From Glutamicibacter halophytocola (lineage in GTDB: Bacteria; Actinomycetota; Actinomycetes; Actinomycetales; Micrococcaceae), in assembly GCF_001302565.1 (NCBI RefSeq), contig NZ_CP012750.1, forward strand, positions 2,976,001-3,040,000: a stretch of 64,000 nucleotides of DNA, in the 5' to 3' direction. The notes under the pieces were generated by a model. That model was given only the letters and a program-made list of their open reading frames with translations, was not told the DNA's origin and ran no database searches. Both the position numbers and the translations under genes were made by a program. Shown here in pieces: positions 1 through 9,289 of this stretch (position 1 is the stretch's first letter; every line of letters starts with the position of its first letter).

Positions 1-137
1 GAGACCCAGATGTCTTCGCTCACTTCACCGCCATCCAGACCCAGGGCTTCCGCACCCTGGACGAAGGCCAGAAGGTCGAGTTCGAAGTTGTAGAGGGTCC
101 AAAGGGTCTGCAGGCTGCAGACATCCGCGCTCTCTAA
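1..137 (+). CDS. Cold-shock protein (CspA family), 3' end only
   Basis: The gene enters from the left edge; the reading frame begins with the codon at base 3 and ends with TAA. The visible 44 residues include [19 protein letters not shown] and a final [11 protein letters not shown], which match the second half of the cold-shock domain: the RNP2-like VFAHF strand, then the GQ-K-V-F-V-GPKG-QA block. Proteins of this family are about 67-70 residues long, bind single-stranded RNA and DNA, and act as RNA chaperones in the cytoplasm. A strong terminator follows 30 bases downstream. Which paralogue this is cannot be told from the fragment. Confidence 0.9.
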   Translation, partial: DPDVFAHFTAIQTQGFRTLDEGQKVEFEVVEGPKGLQAADIRAL

Positions 138-167
138 AGAAGGTCTTTGGCTAACGCCTGACTTTTC

Positions 168-203
168 AAAAGATGGCCACCCACTGGGTGGCCATCTTTT
201 TAT
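168..203 (+). terminator. Rho-independent terminator of the cold-shock gene
   Basis: A perfect 15-bp stem (arms AAAAGATGGCCACCC and its complement) closes a 3-base loop ACT, and the right arm ends in TTTT followed by TAT. This is a textbook intrinsic terminator, 30 bases after the cold-shock stop codon. Confidence 0.9.
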
Positions 204-257
204 ATTGAGGCGGTCACTTCCCGGAATACTTTATTGCACACGCTGGTTACATTAAAG

Positions 258-1250
258 GTGAAGCTTTCAATTCTGGATCTTGCCCCGGTCGCACCCGGGC
301 AAAGTATTTCCGACTCTTTCAAGTCCTCCGTCCGACTGGCGCAAACCGCTGAACGCCATGGCTACGAACGCGTCTGGTATGCCGAGCACCACAACATGCC
401 GACCATCGCCTCCAGCGCCACCTCGCTGGTCATCAGCCACGTAGCCCATCACACTGAAACCATTCGGCTGGGTTCAGGTGGCGTCATGCTGCCCAACCAC
501 TCACCTTTGGTGATTGCTGAACAGTTCGGCACCTTGGCCTCCATCTACGGGGATCGCATTGATTTGGGCCTGGGGCGTGCGCCGGGCACCGACATGACCA
601 CGTTGCGCGCATTGCGCCGCGAGCCTTCGGCCGCCGATTCCTTCCCCCATGATGTTCTGGAGCTCCAGGCCTACCTGGCTGGCGAGTCGCGCATTCCCAC
701 GGTGCAGGCAACCCCGGGCGCCGGGACCAACGTCCCCCTGTACATCCTGGGATCCTCGCTATTTGGCGCAAAGCTCGCCGCCCAGCTGGGCCTGCCCTAC
801 TCCTTCGCCTCCCACTTCGCTCCTGCGGCCCTGCATGAAGCGATCCGCGTCTACCGCGAGGAGTTCACCCCATCGGCCCAGCTGGCCGAGCCTTACGTCA
901 TCGCCGGGGTCGGCGTAGCCGCAGCAGAAACCGCCGAGAAGGCCCATGAAGTGCTCAACGTTGCCAAGCGTCACCGCGTGGCCAGCTTCCTGGGCCGCAA
1001 TGCCAAGAAAGACTTCACTGAAGCAGAAGTAGATATGCTCATGGACACTCCCCAGGCGGAGCAAATCCTCGACATGATGCGATACACGGCGGTGGGCACC
1101 GGCGAGCAGGTGGCAGACTACCTTCAGCATTTCGCCACAGCCGCTCAGGCAGATGAGCTGATTACCATCCATTACCCCACTGCAGAGCAAGATCGGCTGG
1201 ACTCGGTCATGATCACGGCCAAAGCCAGCGAGCTGGCCGCAGCCAAGTAA
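258..1250 (+). CDS. Luciferase-like monooxygenase (MsnO8-type LLM oxidoreductase)
   Basis: Predicted flavin-dependent monooxygenase of the bacterial luciferase-like superfamily, cytoplasmic, FMNH2 supplied by a partner reductase. The N-terminus [11 protein letters not shown], then [34 protein letters not shown] and [13 protein letters not shown] are the usual signatures of the MsnO8 subgroup with a TIM-barrel fold of about 330 residues. A TTG at 234 would add eight residues; the GTG at 258 was preferred because family members normally begin at the KLS-LDLAP strand, but its ribosome binding site is weak. The substrate is unknown; no reductase gene adjoins it. It ends at a terminator shared with the convergent MFS gene. 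Confidence 0.85.
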   Translation: MKLSILDLAPVAPGQSISDSFKSSVRLAQTAERHGYERVWYAEHHNMPTIASSATSLVISHVAHHTETIRLGSGGVMLPNHSPLVIAEQFGTLASIYGDRIDLGLGRAPGTDMTTLRALRREPSAADSFPHDVLELQAYLAGESRIPTVQATPGAGTNVPLYILGSSLFGAKLAAQLGLPYSFASHFAPAALHEAIRVYREEFTPSAQLAEPYVIAGVGVAAAETAEKAHEVLNVAKRHRVASFLGRNAKKDFTEAEVDMLMDTPQAEQILDMMRYTAVGTGEQVADYLQHFATAAQADELITIHYPTAEQDRLDSVMITAKASELAAAK

Positions 1251-1261
1251 GTCGTTAAAGC

Positions 1262-1298
1262 ACTATGTCCCGGCAATTGGCCGGGACATAGTTTTTTA
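1262..1298. terminator. Terminator between the monooxygenase and MFS genes
   Basis: Perfect 13-bp stem with arm ACTATGTCCCGGC, loop AATTG, followed on the plus strand by TTTTTT. It terminates the plus-strand monooxygenase gene and lies just beyond the stop codon of the convergent MFS gene, which it may also serve. Confidence 0.85.
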
Positions 1299-1301
1299 AG
1301 G

Positions 1302-2540
1302 CTAGTTTTTGGAGCGCTGCGAGACGATAGCCCACAATCCCAAGCCGGCAGCCAGCACCGAGCAGCAGATGGCGAAAACCAGAATGCTGGCTTCTTGGCC
1401 GAAGACTCCCACAGCCCAGCCCAGGGCAATCACCGGTACTGCGCTGCCAAGGTAGGTCACCAGGTAAATGGTCGACACCGTCTGGGCATGCTGCCGGTCG
1501 CTAACGGCATCGACTGCCCGGCCAAAGGCCGTTCGGAAACTCATTCCCTGGCCCAAGCCAAGAATCACCAAGGCCAGCAATGCGAGGAACAACAGTTTGT
1601 GTTCAGCGGCTACCGCCAGCAAGACGGTTGATACTGCCATCAGGCCCAAACCTGCGGGCAAGAGTTTTGCGCCGCCACGCACCACCACCTGCGAGAGCGC
1701 CGAGACGCCCAAAGGCAGCCCGGCAATCAGCCCGATGATCCACAGCCCCTCCAGGTCAAAGGCTTGCGCAAAGTATCCCGGAGCGAGCGAGAGCACAAAT
1801 CCGAAGATTGCGAAGCTCAAGAAGCCCACCATAGCGGCCAGCCAGAATTGGGAACGCGCGGTGCTGGGAATGCCCAAGCGCCGCGGGGCCAGCGCCTTGC
1901 CGCGCTGGCCGCGTTCAGCCATGGCGATTGCCGGTCGGGCTTGGAGCGTGCTCAGCGGAATCATCACCAGCACCAGGAGCACCGCCTGGAGCATGAACAC
2001 GGTGCTGCGTCCACCAGGAAGGTCAGCCAGCAAGCCGCCCAGAACCGGGCCGAAGGCCACGCCACCGGAAGAAGCCAGCAGGGTGAAGCGCGATGCCCAC
2101 TCAGGCTTGGATGGCAGCAGCTCGCGCAGCGCGGCGGCACTGGCACCAGTTGCCAGGGCGACACCGGCTCCTTGCAGTCCACGACCGACGCACAGCTCGA
2201 GGAGACTGGAAGCCGAACCGAAGACGAAGGTTCCGGCCAGGGATACGAGCACTGCGACCACCAGGGCGGCACGGCGGCCGATGTGATCGGACCAGTGGCC
2301 CACGGTGCACAAGAAGAACATCAGCGAGCAGACGTAGCTGGCGAAGGCGACGGTCGTTCCCATTGCCCCAAGGTGCAGTTCTGCCTGCAGTGCCGGATAC
2401 AGCGGGGTGGCCAGGTTGGCGCCAACCAACAGCAGGAAACTGACCGCTACCGTGATAACCAGCCGTGTGGTTAATCCGGGATTCCAGGATAGGGTGCGGT
2501 GTCGCATGGGTTGCATGCGCAGTTCGCTGATGACTGACAC
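1302..2540 (-). CDS. MFS transporter, drug/metabolite exporter type
   Basis: About twelve hydrophobic segments and MFS landmarks: the loop-2 motif GHWSDHIGRRAALV (the conserved G-D-GRR pattern), GRGLQGAGVALATGASAAAL in helix 4, and GVAFGPVLGGLLAD (antiporter-type motif C) in helix 5. This points to a proton-coupled drug or metabolite efflux protein of the 12-helix family in the cytoplasmic membrane. The GTG at 2540 was chosen because GGGAGTGA precedes it by about five bases; an ATG at 2573 would add eleven residues but has no clear ribosome binding site. It is divergent from the Lrp-type regulator, a possible regulator of it. Substrate unknown. Confidence 0.85.
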   Translation of the reverse strand: MSVISELRMQPMRHRTLSWNPGLTTRLVITVAVSFLLLVGANLATPLYPALQAELHLGAMGTTVAFASYVCSLMFFLCTVGHWSDHIGRRAALVVAVLVSLAGTFVFGSASSLLELCVGRGLQGAGVALATGASAAALRELLPSKPEWASRFTLLASSGGVAFGPVLGGLLADLPGGRSTVFMLQAVLLVLVMIPLSTLQARPAIAMAERGQRGKALAPRRLGIPSTARSQFWLAAMVGFLSFAIFGFVLSLAPGYFAQAFDLEGLWIIGLIAGLPLGVSALSQVVVRGGAKLLPAGLGLMAVSTVLLAVAAEHKLLFLALLALVILGLGQGMSFRTAFGRAVDAVSDRQHAQTVSTIYLVTYLGSAVPVIALGWAVGVFGQEASILVFAICCSVLAAGLGLWAIVSQRSKN

Positions 2541-2783
2541 GTTCACTCCCGGTATCAAATTAGCTGAGGCCATGGCGTCCAGGATCGTCCTGAAAAATTT
2601 TTACCGGTGGAGCCGCTCGCTGCCCCACCGGTGATTTGAGCGTTCTGCTTGAGTTTGTCTACTGCAACAGATCGTTCTTTCACTAATATCCCTGCTTTCA
2701 AAGCAAGCCGAATGAATTCTTGCTAGGATTTGAGCAGTTTGGTCAAAATAGTGGCCTTCGAGAGCGCCTGGAGTGAGCATATA

Positions 2784-3257
2784 GTGCGATTAGACGACGT
2801 AGACCTCAAAGTACTGCTTGCCCTCATCAAGGATCCGCGCATCCAGATCTCTGAACTAGCTGATGAGGTTGGCATTGCCCGCAACACGGCACAGTCAAGG
2901 TTGCGCCGCCTGCAGCGTTCGGAAATTCTGCGTGATGGCGGACGGGACATCGACCTCGCCAAGCTGGGCTACGACGTGCTCGCCTTCGTCACCCTGGAAG
3001 TTAATCACCGGGACCTCGATACCGTGATCACCGCGTTGCGGCAGATCCCCAATGTCCTGGAAATCCACGAGACCTCCGGGCGCGGCGATGCCTGGGTCCG
3101 GCTGATCGCCACCGACACGCACCAGTTGCAGTCCGCACTGCGTCAAATTTTGCGCATCAAGGGCGTCACCCGCTCGGAAACCACCTTCGCGTTGCACACG
3201 CATTTGGCCTATCGTGCCTCTCCGCTGCTGGAGCACTATTCCGAACACGACCATTAA
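2784..3257 (+). CDS. Lrp/AsnC family transcriptional regulator
   Basis: 157 residues, the standard size for this family. Residues 1-50 form an AsnC-type helix-turn-helix (ISELADEVGIARNTAQSRLR) and the rest a RAM/ligand-binding domain (VLAFVTLEVNHRDLDTV, then GRGDAWVRLIA). Such proteins form octamers or larger assemblies and respond to amino acids. The GTG at 2784 was chosen over upstream TTG and GTG codons because GGAGTGAG lies six bases before it and VRLDDVDLKVL is the normal family start. Divergent from the MFS exporter; Lrp-type regulators often control a neighbouring amino-acid exporter, so regulation of that gene is a reasonable inference. Confidence 0.92.
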   Translation: MRLDDVDLKVLLALIKDPRIQISELADEVGIARNTAQSRLRRLQRSEILRDGGRDIDLAKLGYDVLAFVTLEVNHRDLDTVITALRQIPNVLEIHETSGRGDAWVRLIATDTHQLQSALRQILRIKGVTRSETTFALHTHLAYRASPLLEHYSEHDH

Positions 3258-3393
3258 TAAGTCATTCACTCCCTGACCGATAAAACAAGACTTTCGTTTC
3301 GGGTTTTACGGTCCTACGCTGGTGCTACGAGAAGTCACGAGGAGAATCCCCCGGCTTCCTGGCGGATCCCTCGTAAGAGCGAAGGAGTACGTC

Positions 3394-3654
3394 ATGAGCA
3401 GGGAATTTGAACCGGCAGAGTTCGCGCCGGAATTCGGCAACGACATCTATGAGCCAGATGATGGCCGTGATTCACAGGCCTACGAGGGCTCCAGCGACAT
3501 GCCGGAGACCATGAGAAATCATGACCCGCTGGCCCAGCGCCAATACCTCTATGATGACGATCTTGAAACCGAAGAAGATCTGGATAATGAATTCCCCAGC
3601 GATGATTCGGAAGACGGTGAAGACGAGCGGTTTGAACCAGAGGACGAAGACTAG
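3394..3654 (+). CDS. Small highly acidic protein of unknown function
   Basis: 86 residues, roughly 40 percent Asp plus Glu, with no membrane segment or cysteine. The sequence has a Tyr/Pro/Asp-rich middle (NDIYEPDDGRDSQAYEG) and a C-terminus made almost wholly of Asp, Glu, Ser and Gly, so it is probably disordered. AAGGAG lies eight bases before the ATG, a good ribosome binding site, which fixes this start over upstream in-frame codons. Such proteins occur in actinobacteria as hypothetical proteins; I do not recognise a function. It stands alone between the Lrp and LysR regulator genes. Confidence 0.75.
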   Translation: MSREFEPAEFAPEFGNDIYEPDDGRDSQAYEGSSDMPETMRNHDPLAQRQYLYDDDLETEEDLDNEFPSDDSEDGEDERFEPEDED

Positions 3655-3700
3655 CGTCGCGGCTAAGCAAATCTTGGGCTAAAGGCCATAGACTTTAGAA

Positions 3701-4606
3701 GTGATTAATCCAGTTCACCTGCGCACCCTGCTTGAAGTAGTCGCGCATCGTTCCTTTGCCACGGCCGCGACACGCCTCGGCTACACGGCCAGTGCTGTAT
3801 CCCAGCAGATGACAGCGCTGGAACGCAGCACCGGGACTACCTTGTTCGTCCGCGGCGCCCGTTCGATCACCCCCACCCCGGGAGCCATGCGCATGGTCCG
3901 CCACGCAAAGCGCGTGCTGACCGACCTTGACGCGCTCATGGCCGACGTCGCCACGATCTCTACCGATGCCACGGATCTTGAAGAAATCAAGCTGGGCATC
4001 TTCCCTTCGCTGGCAACCTATGCGCTGCCGCAAATTCTCAAAGCCCCCGATTGGGCCTCCCTGGGCGTCAATCTGCGCTTGTGGATCGGCGAACCGCAGC
4101 AGACCGTCGCCGGCCTGGGCACCGGTGGCGATCTCGATCTGGCCCTGATCTTCCAGGTAGGACCCGGCGGGCTGTCCTGGCCGGCCTCGCTGGAGCGCAC
4201 CTGGCTGGGTGATGACCAGTTCCGCGTGGTGATCCCCGCGTCATGGCCCATTGCCGACGACTCCCAGCTCACCGTGGACCAGCTGGCAGAGTGGCCATGG
4301 ATCTTCCATCACCCGGGCACCTCGGATGCGACATTGATTTCCCGGCTGTTCTCCTCGTACAACATCCATCCCCAGGTGGCAGCCTACTGCGACGACTTCA
4401 ACGCCTCGCTGAGCCTGGTCTCCTCGGGACTCGGTGCGGCACTGGTCCCAGACCTGGCCATGGCCAATGCCCCCCAGGGCATCCGCATTGTCGACGCCCC
4501 GGAAATCCGCCTCGCGCGTTCCATCTTTGCGTTGAAGCCAGAAAATTCGAAGAAGCCGAAAGTCGCACTGGTCCTGGACCGACTAGCCCAAATCCTGGCC
4601 CAGTAG
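3701..4606 (+). CDS. LysR family transcriptional regulator
   Basis: 301 residues with an N-terminal winged helix-turn-helix (RSFATAATRLGYTASAVSQQ, residues 17-36) and a C-terminal periplasmic-binding-protein-like effector domain from about residue 90, ending with SSGLGAALVPDLA, the usual position of the last effector-domain helix. Start is GTG. It is followed after 55 bases by the enoyl-CoA hydratase/isomerase-type gene on the same strand, which it may regulate. The QQMTALERSTGTTLFVR segment is typical LysR; the effector is unknown. Confidence 0.9.
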   Translation: MINPVHLRTLLEVVAHRSFATAATRLGYTASAVSQQMTALERSTGTTLFVRGARSITPTPGAMRMVRHAKRVLTDLDALMADVATISTDATDLEEIKLGIFPSLATYALPQILKAPDWASLGVNLRLWIGEPQQTVAGLGTGGDLDLALIFQVGPGGLSWPASLERTWLGDDQFRVVIPASWPIADDSQLTVDQLAEWPWIFHHPGTSDATLISRLFSSYNIHPQVAAYCDDFNASLSLVSSGLGAALVPDLAMANAPQGIRIVDAPEIRLARSIFALKPENSKKPKVALVLDRLAQILAQ

Positions 4607-4661
4607 TTCTCGCCCATTCCGCCGGCGCCACAGGTGCCCGATTATGTAAGAGGAGTCAACC

Positions 4662-5726
4662 GTGGAATCTCTTCGCGCGCCCACCGACACGGCAACGAAT
4701 GTTGTTTCCCGCGTCTATGGCCCCATCGGCCACATCGAGCTGGATCGGCCGGCCAAGCTGAACGCGCTGACTTTGCAGATGCTCACCGAATTGACCCGCG
4801 TGCTGGCTGCATGGGCCGAGGATTCCTCGATTTCCCTGGTCCTGCTGACCGGTCGCGGGGAACGGGCCTTCTGCGCAGGAGGGGATATTGCCGATTTCCA
4901 TCGCGCCATCACCACCGGACGCCATCAGGAATTCATCGACCTGCTGGCCATGGAATTCGATCTGGATTACCTGATCTCCAGCTATCCCAAACCACTGATC
5001 AGCTTGGCTCACGGCATCACCATGGGCGGCGGTGTGGGACTGGCTTCCCATGCACCGGTGCGCTTGGCGACCTCCAGTGCCACCATGGGCATGCCAGAAG
5101 CGAAAATCGGTTATACCCCCGATGTGGGTGGAACCCATTTGCTGGCCAACGCTCCCGGGCATTTTGGCGAATACCTTGCCATGAGCGCAGCCTCCTTTAC
5201 CGGCGCCGACGCGGTCTACCTGGGTTTTGCCGATGTCGTGGTCACGGATTCCTTCGCGGAAAATATCCTGGACGAGCTCGACGAGCTGGTGGGGCTGTCC
5301 GCCGCAGAAATCATCTCGGCCATCGAGGTGCTGCATGGCGCCCCGGAATCCCATGCCTTGGAGCTGAGCCAGGGCTGGGTGGATCACGCCTTCAGCGCCG
5401 ATAGCCCGCAAGAGGTGCTCGAACGGCTGGAGCAGATGGTGCACCCGGCAGCACGGCAGGCAGCCCAATTGCTCTTGGCCAACTCGCCCTCCAGCGTGAG
5501 CTCGGCGTTCTACACGGTGCGCCAGGCGCGCGCCGGGCAAGACCTCCGCTCGGCGCTGGAGAGGGAATTGCGCATGGCCCGCCATCTGATGCATCAGCCC
5601 GATCTTGCCGAGGGCATCCGTGCCCAGGTGATCGACAAGGACCGCAACCCGCGCTGGTCGCCTGCCCTCATGAGCGAAGTCGATCACCACGGATTACGGT
5701 TGCTGGCCGAAGGCCCGCAGGCCTAG
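4662..5726 (+). CDS. Enoyl-CoA hydratase/isomerase family, 3-hydroxyisobutyryl-CoA hydrolase type
   Basis: 354 residues, the length of 3-hydroxyisobutyryl-CoA hydrolases and about 90 longer than simple enoyl-CoA hydratases. It carries the crotonase oxyanion-hole segments AFCAGGDIADF (69-79) and GITMGGGVGL (118-127), the catalytic-type MPEAKIGYTPDVGG (144-157) with Glu146 and Asp154 in the positions used by HIBCH enzymes, and the late VIDKDRNPRWSP motif of that subgroup. The reaction would be hydrolysis of 3-hydroxyisobutyryl-CoA in valine breakdown. A 3-hydroxyisobutyrate dehydrogenase-type gene lies elsewhere in the window, at 41829. Start GTG with AGAGGAG upstream. Its TAG stop shares CTAG with the convergent gene. 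Confidence 0.88.
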   Translation: MESLRAPTDTATNVVSRVYGPIGHIELDRPAKLNALTLQMLTELTRVLAAWAEDSSISLVLLTGRGERAFCAGGDIADFHRAITTGRHQEFIDLLAMEFDLDYLISSYPKPLISLAHGITMGGGVGLASHAPVRLATSSATMGMPEAKIGYTPDVGGTHLLANAPGHFGEYLAMSAASFTGADAVYLGFADVVVTDSFAENILDELDELVGLSAAEIISAIEVLHGAPESHALELSQGWVDHAFSADSPQEVLERLEQMVHPAARQAAQLLLANSPSSVSSAFYTVRQARAGQDLRSALERELRMARHLMHQPDLAEGIRAQVIDKDRNPRWSPALMSEVDHHGLRLLAEGPQA

Positions 5727-7489
5727 CTATCGGCGCCGGGCTTGCCTTCGGGACGGGTGACATCAGCATGCACCGGGCGGACCTTGGCAGAATCCTTGGG
5801 CTCGATGCGTGGTGCGCTGACCGCATCTTGGGGCTCGCGCACCGTGGCCGGTTCGATGCCGACACCCTGGGGCACTTCAAAGTGCAGTGGCGCGTGCTCG
5901 CCGAAGTGGTCGGCATCGGCTTCCTCCCAATCCTCCTTCCACGATCCTGGGGCGTCCTCCAGTAGTTCACCGGGGCGCAGCCAGTGGAAGAGCGTGGCGT
6001 AGGAGCGGGTGGACTGCAGGTTCACGCGTCGACGGAGCATTCTCGTATTCAGCTGGGTGGGGCTGCTCAGTCCCATGGACGCCATGATTTGCGCGCATTC
6101 GGTCACCGTCAAGCGGTGGTAGTTATAGACGCGGTGCCCCTTGTCCTCAACATCCAAGGCACGCATCAGGCGCTTGTTCTGAGTCGCCACGCCTACCGGG
6201 CAATGGTTCGTGTGGCATTGCTGCGCTTGAATGCATCCGGTGGCCATCATCATGGACCGTGCCGAGAACGTGAAATCCGCGCCCTGGATGAGCCTTTTGA
6301 TGATGTCGGAACCATTGGCAACCTTGCCGGCTGCGGCCACCCGGATTTCATCGCGCAATCCGGCACCCACCAAGGTATTGTGCACCAGCATCAATCCCTC
6401 GGTCAGCGGTGCACCCACATGGTCTTCATACTCCAGCGGCGCCGCTCCGGTACCGCCTTCAGCACCGTCTACGGTAATGAAGTCAACAAGAATCCCGGTC
6501 TCCAGCATGCCTTTGCAGATGGCCATCACGTCGGTTCGGGAACCAACGCAGAATTTGATTCCCACTGGTTTTCCGCCGCTGAGCTCGCGCAGCCGTGCAA
6601 CAAAGTGCATCAGTTCGCGCGGGGTGGAGAATTCCGCATGGCTGGCTGGCGAGATGCAGTCCACGCCCATGGGAACATCCCGGGCCTCGGAAATTTCCGC
6701 GGTGACCTTGGCAGCTGGCAACACGCCGCCCAATCCCGGCTTGGCCCCCTGGGAAAGCTTGATGGTGATGCCTTTGACGTTTTTGTGCTTGGCCTTGGCG
6801 GCGAAGGTCTCCGGGTTGAATCGGCCCTCTGGTGTACGGCAGCCGAAGTAGCCCGAGCCGATTTCCCAGAAAAGGTCTGCCCCGTATTCCAGATGATATT
6901 TGGTGAGTCCGCCTTCACCCGTTTCGTGAACGAACTCTCCCATTTCTGCGCCCTTGTTCATCGCCAAAACTGCGTTGGCCGACAAGGCGCCAAAGCTCAT
7001 CGAGGAGATATTCATCAGCGAAATCTCATAAGGGTGAGTGCACTGGCTGGAGCCGACCTTGACCCGGAATTGGTTGGAGGGCGCTGCCACCGGTGCAACC
7101 GAATGCAACAGGTACTCGTGGCCTACTGCATTCACATTGCGCTCGGTGCCAAAGGCCTTGTGGCTGTCGGCGCCTTTGGCGCGCGCATACACCAGGGAGC
7201 GGGTGTCGCGGTCAAAAGGCTTGCCGTCGGTATTCCGCTCGATGAAGTACTGCTGGATTTCCGGGCGGATGAATTCAAAGAGATACCGTGCATGCCCGAT
7301 AATCGGGAAGTTGCGCAGGATTGCATGCTTTTTCTGCACGAGGTCATGAATCCCCAGCAGAACCAGCAGGCCGGTCAGGGCCACCAGGATCCACCAGACC
7401 CAGCCGCCGGAAGCACCGGCCAGGATCGCGGTGACGACAAACCCTGTAGCGAGGACGCCAAGGAACAGCAGAACCACAATTCTCATCAT
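5723..7489 (-). CDS. FMN-binding glutamate synthase family protein, membrane-anchored
   Basis: 588 residues. The first 50 residues hold two hydrophobic segments (RIVVLLFLGVLATGFVV and WVWWILVALTGLLVLLG), followed by a GltB-type FMN/TIM-barrel domain: SFGALSANAVLAMN, GEGGLTKYHLEYGADLFWEI, IKLSQGAKPGLGG, FITVDGAEGGTGAAP and the cysteine region GCIQAQQCHTNHCPVGVATQ resembling the 3Fe-4S site of glutamate synthase. It lacks the glutamine amidotransferase and beta-subunit parts, so it is not a complete glutamate synthase. Stand-alone proteins of this class are common and mostly uncharacterised. The C-terminal 60 residues are Pro/Asp/Glu rich. Convergent with the hydrolase gene, sharing CTAG. Confidence 0.87.
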   Translation of the reverse strand: MMRIVVLLFLGVLATGFVVTAILAGASGGWVWWILVALTGLLVLLGIHDLVQKKHAILRNFPIIGHARYLFEFIRPEIQQYFIERNTDGKPFDRDTRSLVYARAKGADSHKAFGTERNVNAVGHEYLLHSVAPVAAPSNQFRVKVGSSQCTHPYEISLMNISSMSFGALSANAVLAMNKGAEMGEFVHETGEGGLTKYHLEYGADLFWEIGSGYFGCRTPEGRFNPETFAAKAKHKNVKGITIKLSQGAKPGLGGVLPAAKVTAEISEARDVPMGVDCISPASHAEFSTPRELMHFVARLRELSGGKPVGIKFCVGSRTDVMAICKGMLETGILVDFITVDGAEGGTGAAPLEYEDHVGAPLTEGLMLVHNTLVGAGLRDEIRVAAAGKVANGSDIIKRLIQGADFTFSARSMMMATGCIQAQQCHTNHCPVGVATQNKRLMRALDVEDKGHRVYNYHRLTVTECAQIMASMGLSSPTQLNTRMLRRRVNLQSTRSYATLFHWLRPGELLEDAPGSWKEDWEEADADHFGEHAPLHFEVPQGVGIEPATVREPQDAVSAPRIEPKDSAKVRPVHADVTRPEGKPGADS

Positions 7490-7528
7490 GGTGCGAGCCT
7501 AGTAGCTAACAGCGCACTTGTCAGGCAT

Positions 7529-9289
7529 CTAGCCCGGCAGGATCCGATCCACCTCGCGCATGGCCATTTGGGAGAAGAGCGAATCTGCTTGGGCCAACAG
7601 TTCGGACGCATTGCCGCGTTCGGCAACAACGCCTTCATCCAGGACCACGATCATCTGCGCCTGCCCGACGGTGGCGAGGCGGTGGCTGATCATCAGCACG
7701 GCCATTCCCTGTTGGCGGCGGCGTTCAACCGCCTCCAGCACGCATTGCTCGGTGGCTGCATCCAGCGCGCTGGTCGATTCGTCCAGGATCAGGACGGCTG
7801 GTTCGCGAATCAGCGCGCGGGCTAGCGCCAAGCGCTGGCGTTGCCCGCCCGATACCCGTGCGCCTCGGTCACCGAGACGAGTGTCGAGACCCGACTTTTG
7901 CTGGGCTAGCCACGTCGCCAGGCCCAGCTCTTCAAGCACGGCGACCAGTTGGCCATCGCTGATGCCTTCCATGCCCAGCAACAAATTATCGCGCACCGTG
8001 CCGCGCACGGTCAGGGCCTCCTGGGAGACGAGGATGACCTTGCGGCGCAGGTCTTCGAGGCTTGCCGCGGTGATGTCGACACCGCCAAGACTGATGGTGC
8101 CGGTGTATTCAAGCGCGCGTACCATCGCTGAGGCGACTGACGATTTTCCTGAACCGCTGCCGCCAACCAGAGCCACGGCTTCTCCGGGGTGCAAAGCCAG
8201 ATCTACGCCCTGCACCACGCTGCTCGACCCATAGCTGATCCCGAGCCCCTGGATCAATAGCTCTCCGGTTTCCGGCAACGCCTCGGGGCATGCAGGACCG
8301 GTGACCGCTGGCTCGCGGGTAGCTGTGTCGTGCAGCCGGCGAGCGCCCGCCAGTGAATCCTGCAACCCGAGGATGAATCCATCTACGGCTCGGACTGCTT
8401 CGAATGAAGGGACCAGGGCACAAGACAAAATGACCAGCGCACCCAATTGCCCCTGGGTGCCAAGGACAATGAACAGCGCCAGCAGGGTGCCCCACATGAT
8501 CATTTGAGTCAGGGCAGCTCGCAGTGCCGTGATCTTCCCCGTGCTCAGCGCAGCGGTGCCCGCTTCACTGGTACTGTCGCGTAGCCGCTGCATGGTCTTG
8601 TTGCCGGCGTGGAAGCCGTGGAGAACTTCTACACCAGCCATGGCTTCGGCGAGTAGCTGGTTTTGCGCGCTGCGCGACGCGGCGATGATAGTTGCGTCAG
8701 AGCGCAAGGCGCGCACGCCCAATGCGGGGATAATGACGCCAATGAGCAGGTATGCGCCAAGCACAATCAGCGCTGGCTGATCTCCGAATTGGGTCCATGT
8801 TGCCCACGTGGCCAAGACGCTGACCGCTACCGCTGACACTGCGGGCGGCAGGGTGTGGGCAAAGAATACTTCGACTTTGTCGATATCGCTCGTGGCTCGG
8901 GCCAGGAGGCTTCCAGAATTCTTGGTGGCCGCGCTAAACGGGGCTTGGTGTTCGAAGGCCGCGTATATTCGGCGGCGCAGACGTGCCAGGGAGAGGAATG
9001 CAACCCGGTGGCCGACATATTGTTCCAGATAGCGCAGTACGCCTTTGGCCAGACCCAGAAGAATGATGAGTCCAGCCATCTGGCCCCAGCCCAGGGACTG
9101 CAGCGCCGCGATGCCCTGCAAGTCGAGGACTTTGACCAGCCCAGCGCCAGCCAGCACATAGATGCCCAAGGAAATCAGCCGTGTCAGGCAGGAGAGGATG
9201 CTGGCCAGCGCGAGTGGCGCCAGCAGATCTTTGGTGGTTCCAATCAGCCAGAAGATGGTGGCAGCCGTGTGCTTCTTTTCGCTGTTCAT
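7529..9289 (-). CDS. ABC exporter, fused permease-ATPase, CydC-like half
   Basis: 586 residues: an N-terminal six-helix type-1 ABC exporter domain (about 1-310) and a C-terminal ATPase with Walker A GGSGSGKSS, signature VSGGQRQRLALARAL, Walker B AVLILDESTSALD and the H-loop MISHRLATV. The segment LEQYVGHRVAFLSLARLRRR followed by SGSLLARATSDIDKVE is the arrangement typical of CydC (thiol reductant exporter subunit). Its start overlaps the end of the partner ABC gene by four bases (ATGA), so the two are translationally coupled and should form a heterodimer. No cytochrome bd genes (cydAB) adjoin them, so cysteine/glutathione export for oxidase assembly is unproven; a siderophore or peptide exporter is the alternative. 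Confidence 0.85.
   Translation of the reverse strand: MNSEKKHTAATIFWLIGTTKDLLAPLALASILSCLTRLISLGIYVLAGAGLVKVLDLQGIAALQSLGWGQMAGLIILLGLAKGVLRYLEQYVGHRVAFLSLARLRRRIYAAFEHQAPFSAATKNSGSLLARATSDIDKVEVFFAHTLPPAVSAVAVSVLATWATWTQFGDQPALIVLGAYLLIGVIIPALGVRALRSDATIIAASRSAQNQLLAEAMAGVEVLHGFHAGNKTMQRLRDSTSEAGTAALSTGKITALRAALTQMIMWGTLLALFIVLGTQGQLGALVILSCALVPSFEAVRAVDGFILGLQDSLAGARRLHDTATREPAVTGPACPEALPETGELLIQGLGISYGSSSVVQGVDLALHPGEAVALVGGSGSGKSSVASAMVRALEYTGTISLGGVDITAASLEDLRRKVILVSQEALTVRGTVRDNLLLGMEGISDGQLVAVLEELGLATWLAQQKSGLDTRLGDRGARVSGGQRQRLALARALIREPAVLILDESTSALDAATEQCVLEAVERRRQQGMAVLMISHRLATVGQAQMIVVLDEGVVAERGNASELLAQADSLFSQMAMREVDRILPG

Noticed and set aside
3275..3313. Imperfect hairpin after the Lrp gene as a terminator
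   Set aside because: The arms GACCG-A-TAAAAC and GTTTTACGGTC match with one bulge but no T-run follows and the loop is 16 bases.
5984..7825. A 613-residue plus-strand open frame
   Set aside because: Lies antisense to the glutamate-synthase-domain gene and into the ABC gene; composition is that of a high-GC shadow (His/Gly/Ala-rich) with no family features.
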